A stretch of 34,857 nt of DNA from Geitlerinema sp. PCC 9228 (GTDB lineage: Bacteria; Cyanobacteriota; Cyanobacteriia; Cyanobacteriales; PCC-9228). Position numbers and translations under genes: made by a program. The notes under the pieces were generated by a model. The model was not told where the DNA came from and did no database searches. It saw only the letters and a list, made by a program, of their open reading frames with translations. The stretch lies in the NCBI RefSeq assembly GCF_001870905.1, contig NZ_LNDC01000111.1, positions 1-34,857 on the forward strand. Direction: 5' to 3'. The first letter of the stretch is position 1, and the number at the start of each line of letters is the position of its first letter. This document shows positions 17,416-25,585 of the stretch, piece after piece.

Positions 17416-18072
17416 TTACGCCATTTCTCTGACAATATCTCCCACTTCATTGAGGGGAGGATAGGGTTTGCCGAGTTTGCGGTAACGTTCGGCAACTTCG
17501 GGATACGACCATTCAAACAACACCTGCCGGTAGGTGTCTTGGTCAAGACGACAGCTGTCGTAGTAGCCGGCGGCTTGTCGCTGTCGCATGGCTTCAAACA
17601 CGATCGTCGCGGCAGCAACCGAAACGTTGAGCGATTGTACCATACCCACCATGGGAATTCGGATGTGGTGGTCCACCAAAGAGGCAGTTTCATCGCTCAC
17701 CCCAAACTTTTCCGTTCCCAGCACGATCGCTGTGGGTTGGGTATAATCAATTTGGCGGTAGTCTATCTGGTTTGGGGATAAATGTGCCGCATACAGGGTA
17801 AAGTTGCGTTCTTGCAAACACGCGATCGCACTTTCAATATCGGCATGGATGCGTAAAGGGACCCATTTTTGACTGCCCTGTGCTACGCTGCTGTAAGTAG
17901 GAACGCCACCGGTGGGATTGACGGCATGAGCTTCAAAAACCCCTACCGCATCGCAAGTACGCAGAATAGCAGATAAATTATGGGGTTTTTTAACGTTCTC
18001 CGCTAAAACGGTTAAGTCGGGTTGTCGTTGGTTGAGGATTTGTTGGAGTTTTTGGTATCTTGTAGGGTTCAC
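17416..18072 (-). CDS. trmH: tRNA (guanosine-18-2'-O)-methyltransferase TrmH
   Basis: The SpoU-family enzyme has the expected motifs: LAENVKKPHNLSAILRTCDAVGV, VAQGSQKWVPL, IVLGTEKFGVSD and IPMVGMVQSLNVSVAAA. It methylates the ribose of G18 in tRNA. The frame is open upstream to 18300, but a start there would overlap the SDR gene by about 150 bp and add unrelated residues. The GTG at 18070-18072 begins MNPTRYQKLQQILNQRQPD, which is where TrmH proteins normally begin, and gives 218 residues. No strong ribosome-binding site precedes it. The product lies between the SDR gene (74 bp upstream) and rsmE (30 bp downstream). Confidence 0.88.
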   Translation of the reverse strand: MNPTRYQKLQQILNQRQPDLTVLAENVKKPHNLSAILRTCDAVGVFEAHAVNPTGGVPTYSSVAQGSQKWVPLRIHADIESAIACLQERNFTLYAAHLSPNQIDYRQIDYTQPTAIVLGTEKFGVSDETASLVDHHIRIPMVGMVQSLNVSVAAATIVFEAMRQRQAAGYYDSCRLDQDTYRQVLFEWSYPEVAERYRKLGKPYPPLNEVGDIVREMA

Positions 18073-18146
18073 GCTATACGTTTTTAACGCTAGAATAGCT
18101 TTTTCTACGCTTCCATTGTATAACAAACTACGAACCAAACGAATAC

Positions 18147-18947
18147 CTAGCGAGCCTGACCGAGGAAACCACGCACCAGCGGCGGAAACAACCGGTAGGC
18201 TTCTGTTAGCCAAAAAGCAGCACCCACAATCACTTCGCTGCGTTTTTGTTGGTAGGCTTGCCAAACCGCCTGTGCGATATCTTCCGGCTGGCTGACCCAA
18301 GGCGATCGCAAAATAGCATTCATTCTTTCCTGTGCCTCGCTAGCATTGTTTTCATCGGTAGAACGAAATACGGCACGTTCCATAAAACTACTATTGATTA
18401 CCCCGGGATGAACCGCACCCACGTGGATGCCTTTCGCCTCCAATTCCAGATGCAAAGTTTCGGTCAATCCCGTCACGGCGTATTTGCTGGCACAGTAAGC
18501 GGTCATATTGGGGAGTGGCATTTTGCCGCCAAAGGAACCCACATTGATAATGCTGCCGGTTCCCCGTTCCAAAAAGTGAGGCAGTAAGGCATCAATGGTA
18601 TGCACATATCCCCAAAAATTCACATCCATCAACCGATGCCAATCTTCCAGGGAGGTGTTTTCCGTGGTTCCCGTCAGGCAAATTCCGGCATTGTTAACCA
18701 ATACATCAATGTTGGAAAAAGTTTCCCAAGCTTTGGCGATCGCAGTTTGCACTTGGGTGGCATCGGTGACATCGGTGGGAATGGCAAGGGATTGACCGTT
18801 ACTCCCCGCCAGTTCTGCGGCGGTGGCTTGCAAGCGATCGCTTTGTCGGGCAATCAATACCACATTGTAGCCTTTTTCGGCAAAAAGTTTGGCCGTGGCC
18901 CGGCCGCTGCCTTGGGAAGCACCCGTAATGAAAACAGTAGCAGTCAT
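18147..18947 (-). CDS. Short-chain dehydrogenase/reductase (classical SDR)
   Basis: The 266-residue protein has the classical SDR signatures: cofactor loop TGASQGSG at residues 9-16, NNAG after IDVLV, Ser in NVGSFGG, and the catalytic pair YCASK. An Arg in LIARQSDRL after strand 2 suggests NADP(H) preference. The substrate is not predictable; family members reduce ketones, sugars and lipids. It is the first gene of a likely three-gene run with trmH and rsmE, although no functional link is evident. It diverges from the cation transporter gene, sharing a 103-bp intergenic region. Confidence 0.88.
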   Translation of the reverse strand: MTATVFITGASQGSGRATAKLFAEKGYNVVLIARQSDRLQATAAELAGSNGQSLAIPTDVTDATQVQTAIAKAWETFSNIDVLVNNAGICLTGTTENTSLEDWHRLMDVNFWGYVHTIDALLPHFLERGTGSIINVGSFGGKMPLPNMTAYCASKYAVTGLTETLHLELEAKGIHVGAVHPGVINSSFMERAVFRSTDENNASEAQERMNAILRSPWVSQPEDIAQAVWQAYQQKRSEVIVGAAFWLTEAYRLFPPLVRGFLGQAR

Positions 18948-18951
18948 AGGT

Positions 18952-18986
18952 TTTGCAATTAGTGATTTTTTTCGATTTGCAATTAG
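18952..18986. repeat. 11-bp direct repeat in the SDR/transporter divergent promoter region
   Basis: TTTGCAATTAG occurs at 18952-18962 and 18976-18986, a 24-bp period, immediately upstream of the SDR start. It could be a tandem operator, but chance in an AT-rich leader is also possible. Confidence 0.35.
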
Positions 18987-19033
18987 AAAATCGTATTAGG
19001 ATTGGGGAGAAGGATCTTCAAGTGGCGATCGCC

Positions 19034-19039
19034 AGGAGG
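19034..19039 (+). promoter_or_regulatory. Ribosome-binding site fixing a GTG start
   Basis: AGGAGG lies 11 nt before GTG 19051. The next in-frame ATG is far inside the first membrane helix, so this site supports the GTG start of the cation transporter. Confidence 0.7.
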
Positions 19040-19050
19040 AAACCCATTCC

Positions 19051-19980
19051 GTGGTCACCGACAATCGTTTTCAAGTTCGTCGCGTTTTGCTGGTCACCCT
19101 AGCATTGAACATTTTGGTCATGGCAATCAAAGCAACCATTGGCTTGCTGACCGGTTCCCTCAGCTTGCTAGCCGATGCCTTGCACAGCATCACCGACAGT
19201 GCCAACAACATTTTGGGATTGGTCGCCAACCACTTTGCCACCCCCAAGCCAGACCGGGAACATCCCTACGGTCACCAAAAATTTGATGCCATTGGTGCTT
19301 TGGGAGTGGCGGCTTTTTTGGGAATCGCCTGTTTTGAAATTCTCAAAGGTGCCATCGATCGGCTTCTAACTGGCACCCAGGAAATTTCCATTACAGCCTC
19401 CCACCTGTGGTTGTTGTTAGTAGTATTGGGGGTCAATATTTTTGTAGCATTTTACGAGCGTTCTGTGGGGCAGAAGATTGGTAGCAGCATCCTGATTGCC
19501 GACGCCAAGCATACCATGGGAGATGTTTGGGTCACCATGATTGTTATTGGTGGTTTGGTAGGCATTTGGTCGGCAAGGAATGTCGATCTTCCCCAGTTGC
19601 AATGGCTGGATGTGTTGCTAGCGTTCCCCGTGGCGTTGTTGGTTTTTCAAAGCGGCTGGGATGTGGTCAGAGAAAATTTACCCTGGCTGGTGGATGAAAT
19701 CGCGATCGCACCGGAAGCCATTTACGAAGAAGTGATGCAGGTTCGGGGAGTTCGCAACTGCCACGCGATCGCCTCTCGCGGCATCGTCGGTCGTCAGGTC
19801 TTTATCGAAATGCATTTAATCGTCAATGCCAATGACGTAGAAACGGCTCACCAAATCACCGAAGCTGTGGAAGATAGACTGGAACAGCGATACGCACCGG
19901 TACGCACCATCATCCACGTGGAACCCCCAGAATACATGTCGCAGTATATCAGCTACGACGCCGACCCCGGACACAAATAG
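19051..19980 (+). CDS. Cation diffusion facilitator, probably Zn2+-type
   Basis: The 309-residue protein begins with GTG. It has six predicted membrane helices followed by a cytoplasmic dimerisation domain. Metal-site motifs are HSITD in helix 2 (LADALHSITDSANN) and HTMGD in helix 5 (DAKHTMGDVW). Two HxxxD motifs are the pattern of Zn2+/Co2+ exporters such as ZitB, whereas Mn2+ members carry DxxxD. The motif PDREHPYGHQKFD between helices 2 and 3 is typical of the family. The C-terminal part (HAIASRGIVGRQVFIEMHLIV) has the ferredoxin-like fold of the family. It would export divalent metal in exchange for protons. Confidence 0.92.
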   Translation: MVTDNRFQVRRVLLVTLALNILVMAIKATIGLLTGSLSLLADALHSITDSANNILGLVANHFATPKPDREHPYGHQKFDAIGALGVAAFLGIACFEILKGAIDRLLTGTQEISITASHLWLLLVVLGVNIFVAFYERSVGQKIGSSILIADAKHTMGDVWVTMIVIGGLVGIWSARNVDLPQLQWLDVLLAFPVALLVFQSGWDVVRENLPWLVDEIAIAPEAIYEEVMQVRGVRNCHAIASRGIVGRQVFIEMHLIVNANDVETAHQITEAVEDRLEQRYAPVRTIIHVEPPEYMSQYISYDADPGHK

Positions 19981-19996
19981 AAAAATAACTCAAAAA

Positions 19997-20067
19997 GGCG
20001 ACACCCGGATTCGAACCGGGGAATAGAGGTTTTGCAGACCCCTGCCTTACCGCTTGGCTATGTCGCC
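19997..20067 (-). tRNA. tRNA-Cys (GCA)
   Basis: Read on the minus strand, the 7-bp acceptor stem is GGCGACA with TGTCGCC on the plus-strand ends. The T-arm contains GGTTCGAATCC. The anticodon stem GGGGT/ACCTC encloses the loop CTGCAAA, giving anticodon GCA for cysteine. It has 71 nt with no encoded CCA (the next bases are TTT). Confidence 0.95.
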
Positions 20068-20137
20068 ACTGCGAGAATCATAATAACATATGAACTACAG
20101 GCGTTGGCCGTTCTAGAAAAAAATTTTTTGAAGACGT

Positions 20138-20920
20138 ATGAATCCCAATTCCCATTCCGCTCTAGTGGCAGTGCAAATTACCGACACCCACCTGTTTGCC
20201 AGCGAATCTCAAAAACTCAAAGGCGTCAACACGGCCAAATCCCTACAAACTGTACTCCATGGCGTGCAGCAGTTGCAACCAAAACCCGATATGCTACTGC
20301 TAACCGGGGATTTATCCCAAGACGAAACCATGGACTCTTACCAGCGATTGTACGACGCGATCGCGCCATTGCAGATTCCCACTTACTGGTTGGCTGGAAA
20401 TCACGACTGTTTTGCCGCCATGCAACCGATTCTCTCCCAACCTCCCTTTCACCCGCAAAAATCTTTTCAACTGGGAGGTTGGCAGTTCCTGTTGTTGCCT
20501 TCACAGGTGCCTGGTTGGGTAGGTGGCAAACTCTCCGCCGATACCCTGACGTGGCTGGATCGGGAATTGCAACAATGTCGCGATCGCCCTACCCTGGTAG
20601 CTGTACACCATCCGCCGTTTCTGGTCAACACCACTTGGGTGGATGGCAGTACCTTGGAAAATCCAGAGGAATTCTGGCAAGTGCTTGACAAATACCCGCA
20701 AGTACGTTTAGCGATCGCCGGACATATCCATCAGGAGTTTGCTGCCGAACGTCAAGGCGTACAGTATCTAGCTACGCCTTCTACCTGCATTCAGTTTGCT
20801 CCCTTTAAAGAACCCTTTTCCAGCGATCGCCAACAACCGGGATTTCGGGTTTTCTATTTTTACCCGGATGGCACTTGGCATACCCAAGTGCAAAGAGTAC
20901 GATACGCAGCAGTTACCTAG
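20138..20920 (+). CDS. CpdA-like metallophosphoesterase
   Basis: The 260-residue protein carries all blocks of the calcineurin-like phosphoesterase fold as in CpdA/Icc: QITDTHL near residue 14, LTGDLSQD, LAGNHD, VAVHHPP and AGHIHQE. The CpdA-type segments LPSQVPGWVGGKL and LATPSTCIQF are also present. In E. coli CpdA hydrolyses cAMP. Cyanobacteria use cAMP as a signal, so a cAMP phosphodiesterase role is plausible, but this family also includes enzymes for other substrates. There is no signal peptide, so it is cytoplasmic. It is convergent with the small gene at 20925, with only 4 bp between stop codons. Confidence 0.85.
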   Translation: MNPNSHSALVAVQITDTHLFASESQKLKGVNTAKSLQTVLHGVQQLQPKPDMLLLTGDLSQDETMDSYQRLYDAIAPLQIPTYWLAGNHDCFAAMQPILSQPPFHPQKSFQLGGWQFLLLPSQVPGWVGGKLSADTLTWLDRELQQCRDRPTLVAVHHPPFLVNTTWVDGSTLENPEEFWQVLDKYPQVRLAIAGHIHQEFAAERQGVQYLATPSTCIQFAPFKEPFSSDRQQPGFRVFYFYPDGTWHTQVQRVRYAAVT

Positions 20921-20924
20921 AAGC

Positions 20925-21281
20925 TTAACCAAACCAACTCGAAGGGGCCTGTTCGGCTTCCACTCCTAATGGATAAGAAGTAGGTTGGGATTGGTACCAG
21001 TTGTCTTCTGCTAGCAATTCCCGCAACTTTTGCCGCACCGCGGATTTCACTTGATGCCTCAGTTGGTGGGGAATCAAGGTCCGCGGTGAATTTTCATCGT
21101 CGTTTTCGTTCATAACGGCATAGCAAGGCTGCACTTGTTGGAGAACGTAAGTACGCAGTTGCTCGCGAATTTTGCCATTTTGTACCGTCACACCACTGCT
21201 TTGGCAACGGCGGCTGTACAAAGCAGCATCGATCTCTTCATCAATAATATGTAGCGTCAAATTGGTAATTGTTACAGACAT
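20925..21281 (-). CDS. Small conserved protein, possibly ComFB-like
   Basis: The 118-residue protein has a good ribosome-binding site (AGAGGG, 7 nt before ATG). I do not recognise it with certainty. Its layout of NLTLHIIDEEIDAAL, then a short linker, then REQLRTYVLQQVQPCYAVM and an acidic patch followed by a basic helix (VKSAVRQKLRELL) resembles the ComFB fold (N..LV..EI, then YALN.LPP.YA). The resemblance is partial: the usual LPP is VQP. ComFB-like proteins in cyanobacteria have been linked to cyclic nucleotide binding; that role is not claimed here. It ends 4 bp from the phosphoesterase stop. Confidence 0.6.
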   Translation of the reverse strand: MSVTITNLTLHIIDEEIDAALYSRRCQSSGVTVQNGKIREQLRTYVLQQVQPCYAVMNENDDENSPRTLIPHQLRHQVKSAVRQKLRELLAEDNWYQSQPTSYPLGVEAEQAPSSWFG

Positions 21282-21728
21282 GTTAAATCCCTCTAATCCT
21301 CAATAAAATCCCACCAAATCTTTTTAAAAGCAGTAGAAATGAAAACGAGAACGAGGAAAACAACCGCGCTTCCACGACCCCAATGGGGAATCACTAGATA
21401 GGGATCGAGGGAATGTCCGTACTCGCTAGCTCGTTTTCTCTTTCTATCTCCTACTTATTAGGATAATTGATGTTTTTTCGCGATCGCTTTTCACCTGGTA
21501 AAATAGCAATATTTTTTTATCGAAATTTACCTTTTGCAACATCTTTCTGGTTTTCTGTAAAGAAAAATAAATAAACCCCAGATTCTCGAAATAAGAATGC
21601 CTCAACCCATGGAATCGCTAAGCATATCTACCGAGTACTTTCCCATATTTTTTCATAGTAGCAGCCAAACTAAGTACAAATACTGCCCAAAAACCACAAT
21701 TTTCCCAACCATCTCTTGCCAGCAATTG
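21282..21728. other. Intergenic region, no gene seen
   Basis: This 447-bp gap holds the promoter and leader of the small protein gene on its left side and the 3' flank of cofG on its right. A short palindromic CCCCAATGGGG occurs near 21380-21390. No coding frame or RNA gene is supported. Confidence 0.5.
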
Positions 21729-22736
21729 TTACAAATTTTTTCGGCGATCGAAAGCATGCTCCGCGATCGCACAGTCTGCCGCCACCCGTTCCCGCCACCG
21801 ACTTACAGGGATACGGAACCATTGGGGAAGCCAACCATCGTATTGGGGATACACCGGCAAACGCGGTTGCAACTGCCAGCCAGCCGGTTCCAGAATTTCC
21901 TGCAACTGCCGCCGGTGGGGATGGGGATAGTCAGGATTTACCTCATCGGTAGGTCCAATCCCCCCCAAATCCCGCGCGCCTGCTTGCAAGCAATCCAGTA
22001 AAATTTGCGGCTGCAAAACCAAATTCGGCGGAATTTGAATCGTCATATTCTCTGGTAAAATTTCCCGTGCTTTGCTGACAATTTCTGGCAATTGCTGGTA
22101 AATAGGAAACGTATTTTCCTGCCAAATTTGACGGGTTCCTTGGGTATGCGGTTGCAAAATTACTTCTTGAATGTGACCCCAACGGCAATGCAAAGTGGCA
22201 ATGGTTTCCAACGTTTCCCACCAATCTTCCTCAGACTCACCAATTCCCAACAACAATCCCGTTGTAAATGGAATTTGCAACTCCCCAGCCCATTCTAGCT
22301 GCTGCCGGCGCACTTGGGGAATTTTGCTAGGCGCGTAGCGATGTACGGTTTCTAGCAATTTCGGGGTCATTTGTTCCAACATCAACCCCATAGACACGTT
22401 CACCTGCCGCAATTTCGCCATTTCTTCGCGATGCAAAGGCCCCACATTGGTATGGGGAAAAAATCCCATTTCCGCCGCTAACACGCACAGGTCGTAAATT
22501 CTGCTAAACCAAGCCGGTCGTTGCTGGCTGTTGGGGTGAACTTCGCCGCTGAGGAGTAAAACTTCTAACGTACCTCTATTTTGCTGCGATCGCAATAAAT
22601 TCCTCGCCTGGGAAAGTTCCAACCATTTATCTTTCCCCGGTTCGGTGCGAAAATTGCAGTAGCTACAGCGATTGAAACATTCGTAGGTAGGCACAATCGT
22701 ATAAGCAGGACTGTACGAGATCGTATTCGCCATCAT
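21729..22736 (-). CDS. cofG: FO synthase subunit CofG (radical SAM)
   Basis: The 335-residue protein has the radical-SAM iron-sulfur motif CFNRCSYC near residues 20-27 and CofG features: FRTEPG, LLLSGEVHP, GFFPHTNVGPL, MGLMLEQMTPKL, FTTGLLLGIGES and the late GARDLGGIGPTDEVNPDYPHP. With CofH it makes the 8-hydroxy-5-deazaflavin (FO) ring from 5-amino-6-ribitylaminouracil and tyrosine; in cyanobacteria FO serves as antenna of DNA photolyase. cofH is not adjacent. Two ATG codons open the frame (MMAN), so the start may be one codon later. It is divergent from the export operon. Confidence 0.94.
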   Translation of the reverse strand: MMANTISYSPAYTIVPTYECFNRCSYCNFRTEPGKDKWLELSQARNLLRSQQNRGTLEVLLLSGEVHPNSQQRPAWFSRIYDLCVLAAEMGFFPHTNVGPLHREEMAKLRQVNVSMGLMLEQMTPKLLETVHRYAPSKIPQVRRQQLEWAGELQIPFTTGLLLGIGESEEDWWETLETIATLHCRWGHIQEVILQPHTQGTRQIWQENTFPIYQQLPEIVSKAREILPENMTIQIPPNLVLQPQILLDCLQAGARDLGGIGPTDEVNPDYPHPHRRQLQEILEPAGWQLQPRLPVYPQYDGWLPQWFRIPVSRWRERVAADCAIAEHAFDRRKNL

Positions 22737-22851
22737 CTATGCCAAAATAACAATATTTTCCAAACCAGCAGCAATAAAAAGGGTTTACCTACTGGAATCG
22801 GTAGAAAATCCAAGATAAAATACGAACATATCTGTGGGTGTGGGAATACCA

Positions 22852-24375
22852 ATGGCCATCAAACTCACCAAAAAACATGGCATGCGTTGGTTGTTAGGAT
22901 CGGCTATCCTCGCTGGCATTAGTCTGGGAGGTTGGGGAATTTATGTTTGGCAAATTCGCCATACCAGCCAGACGGTTGTCGCTCGCGTGTTGCAAGTCAA
23001 AAAAGATACCGTCGAAGAAGTGGTTAATGAAAACGGTACCGTAAAATTAGGCGGACAGCAAACCCTCAAGGCCCCCATCGAAGGAATTGTCAAGGAAGTA
23101 TTGGTGGATGCTGGCGATCGCGTCAACCGCGGCAATTTACTAATTGTTTTAGCCGATGTGGACCAACAAAGCCAACTAGAAAAACAAGAATTAGAAATCG
23201 CCAAACACCAGATAACCTTAGAAAACCAACGCCAAAAAGGAAGGGAAGCACAACAAAAGCTAGAAAACGCTCAAGCCAAACTTCAAACTTTACAAGCCGG
23301 AAACAGCGAATACCACCGCGAATTGCGGGAAAAACAGTTAGAAATCGCACAACAAAAGCGGAAAATCGATAACCAAGTACAAACCGTTCGAGAAGCCAAA
23401 GCCGACCTTGCCAACGCAGAACGAAAACGACAAAACGCCCAAACCTTGTTAGACAAAGAATTTATCTCCGAGGATAGTTATTTCGACACAGAAAAAAACG
23501 TACGCGACGCACGCGCTCGCCTGCGCAGCCAAGAAATTACCTTAGAAGAAGAAAAAATAAATTTGCAAAAACAGCGTTTGAATGTAGAAGACATCCAGCA
23601 AACCATCCAAGAAAAGCTACGAGAAGCGCGCGAACAGGTAGCAAGTGCAAAAACAAATCTGCAGCAAGCCCAAGTCGAGCTAGAAACCAGTCTGCTCAAG
23701 CAAGAAGAATTGATGTTAAAACGCCAAGAACTCTTGTCAGAACAACAAAAACGTCGCATTCGAGCGCCTTTTGCCGGCGTTGTATTGGATGTGAAAACCC
23801 TTGCGGAGGACGTAGTTTCCCAGGAAGACGAATTGGTGATTTTGGGAAATCCCCAACAGGAAGTTGTCGAACTACAGTTACCTATCTTCACAGCCAGCCA
23901 AGTAGAACCCAACCAACAGGCTCGCATTAACAAGATTGGTCCGCAAATGGAAACGTTTTCTGGCAAAATCGAGCATATTGCCTTGTTAGCCGACAGCGAT
24001 AATAATAACAGCGAGTCTTCTGGTAAAATACCCGTAACAATTCAGTTAGATAAGCCAACGGGAGAATTAATTCCTGGATCTCAAGTAAGTGTAGAAATTG
24101 TGGTGCAACAACGTCAGGATGTGGTTGCCGTTCCCACAGAAGCTGTGATGGCAATGGGTTCGGAGAAACCGTTTGTCTGGCTGCAAGACGAACAAAACCA
24201 ATTGCAACAACAACCCATTGAAATTGGTATGGAAGGATTGACCAAAGTAGAAGTCAAGGAGGGGTTGCAAATTGGCGATCGCATTGTTCTTCCCACACCG
24301 GATATGAATTTGGAACCGGGAATGTTGGTGGCAGCCAAACCAAAACCAAAACCATCGGAATCAGAACAGGAGTGA
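22852..24375 (+). CDS. Periplasmic adaptor (HlyD/MacA-type membrane fusion protein)
   Basis: The protein has about 507 residues from ATG 22852; an in-frame GTG at 22834 would add six residues. It has an N-terminal membrane anchor (WLLGSAILAGISLGGWGIYVW), a lipoyl half-motif (LKAPIEGIVKEVLVDAGDRV), a long coiled-coil hairpin rich in Glu, Gln and Lys (about 105-300), the second lipoyl half (RIRAPFAGVVLDV) and a beta-barrel with membrane-proximal domain (VVAVPTEAVMAM). It should bridge the inner-membrane permease and TolC. The following permease gene starts 2 bp after its stop, showing translational linkage. Confidence 0.9.
   Translation: MAIKLTKKHGMRWLLGSAILAGISLGGWGIYVWQIRHTSQTVVARVLQVKKDTVEEVVNENGTVKLGGQQTLKAPIEGIVKEVLVDAGDRVNRGNLLIVLADVDQQSQLEKQELEIAKHQITLENQRQKGREAQQKLENAQAKLQTLQAGNSEYHRELREKQLEIAQQKRKIDNQVQTVREAKADLANAERKRQNAQTLLDKEFISEDSYFDTEKNVRDARARLRSQEITLEEEKINLQKQRLNVEDIQQTIQEKLREAREQVASAKTNLQQAQVELETSLLKQEELMLKRQELLSEQQKRRIRAPFAGVVLDVKTLAEDVVSQEDELVILGNPQQEVVELQLPIFTASQVEPNQQARINKIGPQMETFSGKIEHIALLADSDNNNSESSGKIPVTIQLDKPTGELIPGSQVSVEIVVQQRQDVVAVPTEAVMAMGSEKPFVWLQDEQNQLQQQPIEIGMEGLTKVEVKEGLQIGDRIVLPTPDMNLEPGMLVAAKPKPKPSESEQE
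24368..24372 (+). promoter_or_regulatory. Ribosome-binding site deciding the permease start
   Basis: AGGAG lies 5 nt before ATG 24378 and overlaps the alternative GTG at 24372. The ATG is therefore the likelier start. Confidence 0.6.
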
Positions 24376-24377
24376 CC

Positions 24378-25553
24378 ATGTCAGTAAAAAAATGGGATTT
24401 GCTGCGTCTAACTTTACTGTCTTTGCGATCGAATCTTTTGCGTTCGGGATTGACCATGGTAGGGGTATTTATGGGAGTAGCGGCGGTGATGGGGACGCTA
24501 CAGGTAAGAACCATTAGCCAGCAAGTCATTGCCAAGCAACTCTCCCAACAAGAAGCACCGCAAGCACTACTGTTTTCTTGGACGTTGGATTTTCAACATG
24601 AGGATTTGGAATACTTGCGATCGCGTATGAGAGATGAAGTGAAAGCAATTGCCGGCATAAGTTGGAATATAAGCAATGCCGTACGTTTTCAAGATATTGA
24701 ACGAGAAAATTTAGATAGTAAAGCCGTTACTCGTAAATTCTTAGAAGCTTCCGGACGTAAATTATTACAAGGACGTTTTTTTACAAAAACCGATATTGAA
24801 AAGTATCGTCCTGTTATTGTTATCGACCAAAAACTAGCAGCGGAATTATTTCCTAATGACAATCCTGTAGGCAAACGCATCTTTTTTGGCCAACGACCCT
24901 ATTTCATTATTGGCGTTGTAGAAACCAAAAATAGCCTGTTTTCTAGAAATCAGTCCGAAGGACTTTTGCTGGTATCAACAGTTTACTACGAAGCAATGAC
25001 CGCTCAACGACAAATCGATCGAATTGCCATCCGACCTTACCATCGTCAAAATTTGGAAAAAGTAAACCAACGTGCCGAACAATTACTCAAACAGCGTTTT
25101 CCCCATGAAAAATTTAGGGGGTTTAATAATATTAGACGCATTCAGCGACAAGAAGAAACCCTAACAATGGTATCGCGATCGCTTTTAGCCGTTGGAGTTG
25201 TTTCCCTGCTAGTAGGCGGTGTAGGCATCGCCAATATTACCATTGCCACCGTCACCGAAAGAACCCCAGAAATCGGTTTGCGAATGGCAATAGGCGCTAC
25301 CCAAAAAGATATTATGCTGCAATTTATCCTCGAAGCCACACTATTAAGTTTATTAGGCGGAATCCTCGCGATCGCCACCATTCATAGTATTACCATTATT
25401 GTAGCGCAAACCTTTACCCTTCCCTATACCTTTAGCACATTCAACGCTGCGATCGCCATTGGTTCGTCCATATTTGTCGGCGTTGGCGCTAGTTTTTTTC
25501 CTGCTTTACAAGCCAGCAAACTCGATCCAGTAGCCGCTTTACGAGGAAATTAA
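24378..25553 (+). CDS. MacB/DevC-type ABC transporter permease (FtsX fold)
   Basis: The protein has about 391 residues. It has one N-terminal helix (SGLTMVGVFMGVAAVMG), a periplasmic core of about 230 residues (MacB-PCD type, including GRFFTKTDIEKYRPVIVI, NPVGKRIFF and FIIGVVE) and three C-terminal helices with FtsX marks (LLVGGVGIANI, TERTPEIGLRMAIGATQKDIMLQFILEA, FFPALQASKLDPVAALR). In this family the permease moves substrate from the periplasmic side into the TolC channel, powered by a cytosolic ATPase. Unlike MacB, it has no fused nucleotide-binding domain, and no ATPase gene is beside it, so the ATPase must be encoded elsewhere. Confidence 0.9.
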   Translation: MSVKKWDLLRLTLLSLRSNLLRSGLTMVGVFMGVAAVMGTLQVRTISQQVIAKQLSQQEAPQALLFSWTLDFQHEDLEYLRSRMRDEVKAIAGISWNISNAVRFQDIERENLDSKAVTRKFLEASGRKLLQGRFFTKTDIEKYRPVIVIDQKLAAELFPNDNPVGKRIFFGQRPYFIIGVVETKNSLFSRNQSEGLLLVSTVYYEAMTAQRQIDRIAIRPYHRQNLEKVNQRAEQLLKQRFPHEKFRGFNNIRRIQRQEETLTMVSRSLLAVGVVSLLVGGVGIANITIATVTERTPEIGLRMAIGATQKDIMLQFILEATLLSLLGGILAIATIHSITIIVAQTFTLPYTFSTFNAAIAIGSSIFVGVGASFFPALQASKLDPVAALRGN

Positions 25554-25585
25554 CCAGTTCTAGTGTCACTTTTCTATTTTGCTTT

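Noticed and set aside
17416-18300. Longer TrmH starting at 18300
   Set aside because: It would overlap the SDR coding end by about 150 bp with residues unlike TrmH; GTG at 18072 matches the family start.
20032-20688. A 218-codon plus-strand frame overlapping tRNA-Cys and the phosphoesterase
   Set aside because: It runs across the tRNA gene and the phosphoesterase in another frame; the phosphoesterase has all its catalytic motifs.
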